Source: Carposina sasakii
Taxonomy: Eukaryota > Arthropoda > Insecta > Lepidoptera > Carposinidae
Reading direction: 5' to 3'
Length of the DNA: 64,000 nt
NCBI GenBank assembly: GCA_014607495.2
Contig: CP053161.1
Coordinates: 2,790,001-2,854,000 of the forward strand
Both the position numbers and the translations under genes were made by a program. Shown in pieces: positions 45,801 through 54,800 of the stretch; position 1 is the first letter of the stretch; each line of letters begins with the position of its first letter. The notes below the pieces were generated by a model. It saw nothing but the letters and a program-made list of their open reading frames with translations. It was not told the origin of the DNA and ran no database searches.

Positions 45801-48800
45801 AATTCATTCCGAAATCAGCAGTCAAGACTTTTAATACTCTACAAATGCCAGTCTCTAAACTATAATAAGTATAAAGTTAAACAATATTTTACTAATTGAG
45901 TCATACACTTTAAAACTCCGAGTCCGAGTTCAAATTTTGATTAATGATAGTGCAATAGAATGTCGACACAATACTGACTTAACAGAAATAAAACCTTACA
46001 AGTCACGTTGTATATTAAGGACATAATGTCGGAGCTCGAAGGATGATGAAGAAGAATGTAGAATACCGTCTCATGGCTCATGTAACATTCATTCCGCTGT
46101 TACGTATTGAGCTGACACAGCACTTTTTTCTTAAGCAGTACTTTTTGCCGTATGGCTTGATATATTGCTGTCAGATACGGTCACGCACTATATGCAATCC
46201 ATCTGGGTGGCTACGAAGAACTCTTAATGCAGATTCCATTGTAGAATCTTAACGTGCCTCAAATTTTAAAGCGGCATTTTGCTTCAATAATGGATATACG
46301 TTTGCTTTAAAAGTTAATTGTAACCTCCCTGGATGCTTGGTCAGTGTATCATCGTGTGGCATCAACGTTCGTTGTCGCTCGCACCAATAGCAGTTGGCAT
46401 TCATCACGTGACTTGTCGAACGCGAGAACATCAAGGCTTCCTATTTAAAAGATAGCAATCAATATTCACAAGCTCAGTCTTAAACCATGTTGCACATACT
46501 CGTAGGTAAGATAGGATTAACTTCGTAGGCGTCACATGTCAAATTATTACTTAGGGGAAAAGGTTAGGTAAATTTCCGTGCTCAATAATAATTCGAAAAC
46601 GCATGCACCTAGTGAGTTTATTTATTAAAGTTTCGAGAAAGTTTTACGCAATTTGCAAGTCCCACGGATTTCTTGAAATCTACATAGCTTGCGAACAATG
46701 TTTCAAAGCTTCAACGTAACAGTCTATATATTTGACACTAGTGGACACCTGCAACTCCGTCCGCACCCGATCATACATACTGCAGAACAAACAAAATGTC
46801 GAAATTATCCGGAATAAAAATGTTAACCCGGGATAATGCCTATGTGTTATTTTTTTTTACACTTAACGTACTACATTTTTATTTACAAAAATGAAATATT
46901 ATAAGTAACAGTGTGTTGGACTAAAATGTAATTCTAGCAAAGCCCACTGTTATTCTTATATGTAAGCTATATTAAGCAAGCAAGTTTCATTAAAATTCAT
47001 TCAGTAGTTTTTGCTCAAAAGAGCAACAAACATACATACATCCTAACAAACTTCCGCGTTTATAATATTAGTCGGATTATTATGAGTGTTAGATTATTAT
47101 ACTAATTTGCAATAGCAAAGCCGAAGTAGCGCGATAGCGAAAATTGTACAATATTCGCGTTGAAATATCAAAATTCCTTTAAAATGAGGGGCTTTCTGAC
47201 AACTACTAAAAGTAAAAATTTAGGTAAAAAAACCTTTTTAAAAACAAGCTTTTATTTAAATGCGCTAAAAAGAAAAAATAAACTTTTACACTAAAACTTT
47301 TACTGTTAATTTTTTATAACGTCATTTCAAATTTAACACATTTGACACAATTTATATGTTATAAAAGCTTGTCGCGACATTTAAGTACTCGTATTTACTT
47401 TCTTAGTTTTTAATTTTTTATAAGTCAAGGTGAGGCCGTGCCGAGGACTGAGTGGCATGATGACATGATGTCGTGAACATACCACCTCGGGGCACCGGGG
47501 CGAACCCTGTTGTATATTACTCTCTTACTCTTCTACACGAAGCTCTGGAAGGGTCGACGGATATTTCTTCGATATGCGTGGGAACAATATGGGAAAATCT
47601 GAAACATCAACACAAAGATGCTGCCTAATAAACATTTAAAAGTAAGAACGTAAATACGAGTACTTAAATGTCGCGACAAGCTTTTATAACATATAAATTG
47701 TGTCAAATGTGTTAAATTTGAAATGACGTTATAAATTAACAGTAAAAGTTTTAGTGTAAAAGTTTATTTTTTCTTTTTAGCGCATTTAAATAAAAGCTTG
47801 TTTTTAAAAGGGTTTTTTTTACCTAAATTTTATTTTATACTTTTTAGTTTTCACCTGGTAAGTTCCTAAGTCTGTTCATCTCATTCAAATGAACGTGCAT
47901 ACAAAATTTCAACTCAATTGCTTAAAAATATCTGTTTCAAAATAGATTTTCAAGTTTTAGAAGTCCGCCATATTGGATTAAGAGTGACGTCACATTTTTT
48001 TCGAGTTACTCTCAGCTAGCCCTTTAATTTGATACCCATATTGCAGGAATGCATTAAAAATAATTAGTCCGCCATTGTGGGTATGCCGCCATGTTGGATT
48101 TAGAATGACGTCACATTGTTAATCATGCATTGTCATCCGAACTGAACGTGCTCACCAAATTTCAGCCCAATCGGTTGAGGGCAAGTGCCTTAAAATTGAG
48201 TTGTAAGATTTCACCCGAACAAACATACATTGCAAGTTAAATAAAAGCTTGTAATAAAAATAGTACACAAATCACCTGAATAGATGGCGTGAGTGCATCT
48301 CCACTCTGATATTCTGTTTTGTCATTGGACACGTACAGGGGGAGGTGAAGGGGGGAGCAGCTAGGGAGGGTGATGCGCTCACACCATCTATTTTTGACAG
48401 TTATTTAAACTTGTCAGAAAATCCCTCATTCCTTTTACGTCTAATACGAATTTGACAAGCAATGCATTAAATTTACATTTGCATTAAAATCTGCTGCCCC
48501 GTGCTATGACATGAGGCGAGGCGCAGTATCATAACCGCCTTACTCTAATAGTCTGACGAGACGGAAATAAGTAAGACTTACATGCTTTCTGAAGCACGAA
48601 ATTGTAGGTAAGTACATAAATTAAATTGTATGTAGGTATGTACTACAATTAATGTATGTATTATTTACTACAATTTCTTTCCCTAGGAGGTGGAGGAGCA
48701 CAATTAGGGGAAGATAACTGTGACTCCAGCGAGCTGAACATTTGCGTGGAGCAAATCCCTAAGACTCCTATCGGCCTGCCGAGGACCAAAGAGGAACTGG

Positions 48801-51800
48801 ACGCTCATTGCACGTGAGGCTTTTACTTTAAGTTCAGACTGGTGCTAGAGAACTGGTGCGAGAAGGTTTGGATCCTGTGTAGCAGAGATTTTAGAGCCAG
48901 AATAGTTTTCATTACGGTGCATGTACAGCAGGTGAGCAGGCCATCTGTTTGGCATGCAGTATTAGGCGGAGCTGAATACCTTTTCAGCAGAGTTTTTTTT
49001 GTAAATAATTTGTGTTTCTTCTTCGTTTTTTCTTTTCATTATCGAACGTATTCATTTAGAGCTTTTGTTAAATCAATCTATCCGGAATGTATCAATAACT
49101 ACCTATACTTATGTAAAGTTCGCTCGTAACATTTTAAAATTATCTGTTGAGTAAAATATACCTAAAGGTGAATTTACGACATGAATTTGATTCCAGTTGG
49201 TTGTTAAGATATCATAACGTTTTTATTTTCTTCGACGAGACAAAAAGGAATTTATATTCCTTTTCGCAGTTTTGACTAAATTTATGAAAAGTAGCATAAA
49301 AATAGTAAGAAGACAGTAATTAGCAGTGGTGTCCTCCAGATCGTATGTCGGTCCTGGCGGCCTATCTCAACTGAGTAGTGGTAGCTAATATAACGTATAG
49401 CTTTTAAAAATAACATGCTATTTGTCCATAGCGCAATAACCAATTATTTAATTGACTCGTTCCAAGCTAAATGCTATAACGATATGCGCGCTTCACGTGT
49501 CGCGTACGCATGACTCATCGTGCCTTCGACACACACATGCATAGCGCGTGACGGCCGGCGCCGGACTACCAACAGCTATATGAAATCGCGTCAAATAGAA
49601 AATAGCGTATTCGTGACTTGTCATTGGTTACCAACAGCTATATGAAATCGCGTCAACTAGAATATAGCGTTTTCACAACTTGTCATTGGCGGGATAAGAA
49701 TATAGCGTATACGTTCAGTCATTCATTCGTGACTTGTGATTTGCGCGTAACTCGTAACGTTATAACGTCACGGAAAAAATAGCGCGCTATTTGCATGTAG
49801 CATATCACTTTCACGCGTTTCGAGAATATAGCTTTTTTGAACACCACTACAACGGAGATATATGTACCTACGTATGTTATTTTCAGAGTCTTTACCTAAA
49901 TCTTCCAAGACCATTATTGTACCTACATTATTATAATGTGCGGTGTCAACTTCATTTCCATCATTCCATCTCTCATTTTTACGGTAATTCACATCATCCT
50001 TGGATGGATTGCGGTCATAAATCCTGGTAGGGCGTCACTTTTCTTATAATATTTTTATGATAATGTGTTTATACAGGGCATATCACACTGGCATGTCTTG
50101 CATGGATGCTTGGATGAAGAGATGCCTGCCTACCGACCGACAGAAATTCGTTCAACAGCAGATTGGGGGCGCTCGAGCGCTCATGCGGTTTTTATGCACT
50201 AATGAAACAGCTCTTCGAAGAGGCTAGTATTTTTCAATGTGGGAAGAATAGAATAATTGTAAACAATAGTAGGTAGATATTGATTGGGTAAGAAAATATG
50301 GGATACGTATAAGTAGGAAGGTCTATCTTCATATGCTTTGTACTATTTGGTTTCATGGGTGAAGTAGCTCTACATATTTCTAAATTGCAGTCTTCATAAA
50401 TATGATAAAAAAAACTACCAGAGCCGATTTACTCTTAAGGTCGTAAAAGGTAATGCATAGAACATTACAATTCGAAAAATCGTCTAATCGTCTACGTACT
50501 TACTTACTATCCGCATGAATCATGCAACTACTTATATTTAGGATTATAATAAAGTCAATGGTTGAGGTTGTTTTATACAGGGTGTTTGTGATAGCCAGGC
50601 AAATACTGATACCACGATTTCAGACCATGATTCTGAGACAGAAATTCCAAAATTTACCGACATGTTTTTTTCATATTTTCAAGAAAAAAAATTTAGTTAC
50701 TTAGTTCGTTTAATTAGGCCTTAGATAATGACTTAAAAATAACAATTTTAACCAATAGATGATTTAAAAGAAAAACTGATTAACCCCAAAAGAGAGTTAC
50801 AAGTGATCCAAAAAACAGTAACGTATCACACAATAACCAATAAACCCATTGAACTAGTCACAGGATCGCCCGATACAATTGGCGCGGAAAGCAAACATTG
50901 CGTATAATAAAATCAAAAATTAATTTCCTGCGAGTTATAACACTGTCTTATAACTCAAAACAATGGTACTTGTTCAGTATCTCAGTATTTTCCTGGCTGT
51001 CACACACACCTTGTATACTTTTACCTACTTACTAACCGCATGAATCTTGCAACTACTTATATTTAGGATTATAATAAAGTCAATGGTTGAGGTTGTTTTA
51101 TATAGCAATTTATATATGTAGCTATTGTTTATTCCAGAATTCTTAAAGGAACCCATGTGCTGGGCGCGCGTCTCTCCTGATTGGTCACAATGCGTTGACG
51201 ATTTGCAAATGGCGGTACGAGATATCGCCGAACGATCGCAATTGCTAACGTACTTTAATAAGAACGCAGAACTGTGCTGGTGAGTACCTATATATTTTAT
51301 AAAGATAACCGTACATAGATCGCCGTGGAAACTCATGAAAATTAAGTAGTTAATAAATCTTTTATTACGTCACGTATTGTCACGTCATAATGTGGTTGGT
51401 TTGCCATGAAACTCACACAAAAACCCTCACAAGAATTTGAGCTAGATAAGTAAGTAGTGGGCAAAAACCCCCCATGGCAGTGCACAGCCTTATGGCGTAC
51501 CCTGTGGGAGGTCTACATCCAGCAGGGAACTGCAATTAGGCTGATGACGATGACGAAGTAAGTAGTACGAAAAACTGGACGTTAGCATTATTTCTTAATT
51601 TTAAGCCTCACTCGATTTCGTCGTGTCGATCGGCCTTGTAGCTACGAATTTATTTTATGATATTATCACATAAGGGCTGTACCCTATATTTTTTTAAATG
51701 TATTTTAATGTAATTAAAATCGTGAAAACACTATTACCTACTCTACCTAATAATAGCTTGTCATCATTATTACCATTCCGATCAGATTCCGAAGGAATTA

Positions 51801-54800
51801 ATAAAAATATCAACTTTAAACCATAGCGTCCGATTAAAACATTCAAGAACAGCTCCTTTTTTACAACTGCTTGTTCTGTTGTTAATTAAAAACGTGTCGA
51901 CTAAACTTGTACTTGTAGGTACTAATAATAGAATACTTGAAAGGGTAAACGGTAAAATGACTGCACTTGTGTTAGCGAACTTTGACGGACAATATCGTTG
52001 GAATTTGCATAATGTTTATGACGTAGTTAGGTGTAGCAGAGCAAGAAAATAAAACGTAAATTACTTCTCCACCTGCTTTTTCTCTAATAGAATATTTCAG
52101 CTGTACTAAATTATTGTTTTTTTTTTAATAATTTCAAAATTTTCCAAATTGAAACTTGCACCTGTAAAAAGTGATTAATCCCCAGGTTCTAGGTAATATT
52201 GGATTATTTATAAATGCAAAAGCAACTCTGTCTGTCTCGCTTTCACGCCAAAACTACTGAATACTCGTAGATTGAAAAATATGACACACACTGTGTATTG
52301 TATTATACAAGTAGTCTAGACTAGAGCCTGAGAAAGGACATAGGCTACTTTTAATCCCGGGAAAATATTTTTATCCCGTATAATTTCAACATTTTGTTTT
52401 TTTCTTCAGTCAACGCTTACGGACTCGCGGGGCGTTTACAACACGTTTAGTAATTTACACGTAAAGCAATATATATTAATATGTTACGTATTTTTATTCT
52501 TTATTGTACACAAATAAAAAAAAATACTTATAAGAAATAAATAACATTACAACAGAGAACCAATCTCCAAAATTTGAGACTCGAAATCACTTCTTTATAT
52601 TATTTTTCCAAATAGTATGAATCCTAATCAAAAAACATGTGATTTCGAGTCTGGAATTTTAACTACCTAAGCCGAAGTGTAGATAACGATTTAAACTTTT
52701 GAATTTTTATTTATTATACAGGCTGTACCTAACAGGGTTAACAGAAATGCTATGTATGTCTGACATTTACCTACATTACATACAATTCAAAAGTTTAAAT
52801 CGTTTTCTACACTTCGGCTTAGGTAGTTAAAACATAGGCAATAACGAGGTGCCGAATAAAAATTGTGATACTTAAATAATGGAAGTGTGCAAAGTTCAAT
52901 CGAAATTCTTTCGATAGTTTTTGCATAAAACATTAACAAACATCCAAGCTCACAAACGTAATCGTTTAACATTAGTAATTACTGCAACGCAATATAGGGT
53001 GTTTTACACGCGTAATTCTGTCTTTGATGTAATGAGACAAAGGTATCAACACAATGCAATACAAATCTCTCTAAATTAGGTCTGATTACGGTACACGTAC
53101 AGAGCCTTCATGATAAGATAAGGTTCGTATGATAAAATTATACTTCTGTACATCTGTAATAAGAGTGGTAAAGCCTCTTCACTGTCACTAATAAAGTTAT
53201 ACTATACCTACGTAATAGGCATTACGTACTATGCAGGGTGTTTTTTGGATACATCGTTTACAACGGGTATGTACCTACTCTACTATACTTTAAATAACGT
53301 CTATGGCAAAAAAAATCCCGAAAAACGATTAAAAATTTTTTTGGTATTTTTTTTGTTCACGCGCAATGCATGGTTTCTTAGTCTTCGCGTTTTTTTGTAT
53401 GAAATTTTGGAATTAATATTTTCGGGAAAATGTTTGTTACACGCGTATATCGGCAAAAAATGCAATCAGTAACTCAACATTGGACTCTTAATATTTTGGA
53501 AACCAAACACTCCATTCTATGGAGATGAATTTTCGTGATATTGAGTAGGTATAGTATACAGAGTAGGTATATATAACAAAAAGGGTATGTTAAGCGAAAA
53601 GCTATGTAAATAGCTTACTATAGAGAATCTATTTCCAAAATTTGAACCACGAAATCACATGTTTATTTTTCAAAATTGTATGAACATTCCTAAGTAGTTT
53701 AAAAATTCTCCATACTATCTGGAAAAATAAACATGTGATTTCGAGTCTGAAATTTTGTGGATAGGTTCCTTTTAGTGGGCTATTTACATAGCTTTTCGCT
53801 TAACATACCCCTTTTGTTACACCCTGTATACATATTCTAGGTAGGTAAGTTTCTTTACTACTAGATTATCCAAACATATTTGACTAACTCTACATCAAGT
53901 CTCGATTTCATCATCATCAAGTATCTTTGGTTCACTTATTTTCCAGATTTTTTCGAAGAGAGACAATTTCACACATCATCGAGCAGTGCTTTGGGTTATC
54001 GCTTGTAAAATTTCCATTTTTCCGTCGCATAAATTACGAACATTACATGATTAGTGTTACATATGGAGTAATAGCTGAAAAAACACATAGGATATGTTGA
54101 GAGTCCTTAGTAATTCTGTTAAGGCCAAAGAATTAGCTATCCAGCGCGGCAACGCAGCAAGCATTTTGGGAGCGCTACCTGATTAAGATGGTCAACCGAC
54201 CCCCTATAGGTATTGTAGCCATAAGTAGTTTTTTTTAAATTTATTTGGCACAAACAGATTACTAAGTAATATTAACAAAGATTAAATAAAGTTTTAAGTA
54301 AGTTATTAGATATTTTTTCCCTTTTCTACTACTGCCAAAGAAGAGGTTGGGCAGAAGTCTACACACCTACTTTTTACCAGTTAGCCTATTAAGTCCCACG
54401 TGGTAAAGGGTGAGCCTACCGCCGCTTTTCGGGGACAAATATAACAACCTAGCTACCGGTAACGAATCCAGTTGGATATCCTTTAACTGACGTCGTTTTT
54501 TTGTCACGCTGTCTGCGACGTGCGGTATGGGAGACCGCTATAATATTCCATAAAAAATAGTGACGTATTAAATATTTAATTCAACTGTTATAATTTTTAT
54601 GGCAATCTCAAATTGACATAAATCGTGAAAAACAGAACATTATCAGGTAATTTTTTCACATAAAAAGCATTAAAAACCCTGATGGACTGGTTCACCTAAA
54701 TGAGATTCCGCTATCTCCCTGTCTGTTTGATGGTCACCTTGCTGTGGTACAAAGACTTCTTTAAAAGCGGCAACCTCTGATCTACTATCAGATTTATAGA

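Larger units (their letters stand above)
38377..45859 (+). mobile_element. CsRn1-type Ty3/Gypsy LTR retrotransposon with nested PIF/Harbinger
   Basis: Complete framework: target duplication CTAT on both sides (38373-38376 and 45860-45863), 5' LTR, tRNA-Trp primer-binding site, gag, pol, polypurine tract and 3' LTR. The two LTRs differ by only three substitutions and two indels (6 and 1 bp), so insertion was fairly recent. A CHCC gag finger, tRNA-Trp primer and 4-bp duplication together point to the CsRn1 clade (Kabuki of Bombyx is a member). Between pol and the 3' LTR lie 2.9 kb with a PIF/Harbinger element. It sits in intron 1 of the host gene, in the same orientation. Confidence 0.93.
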
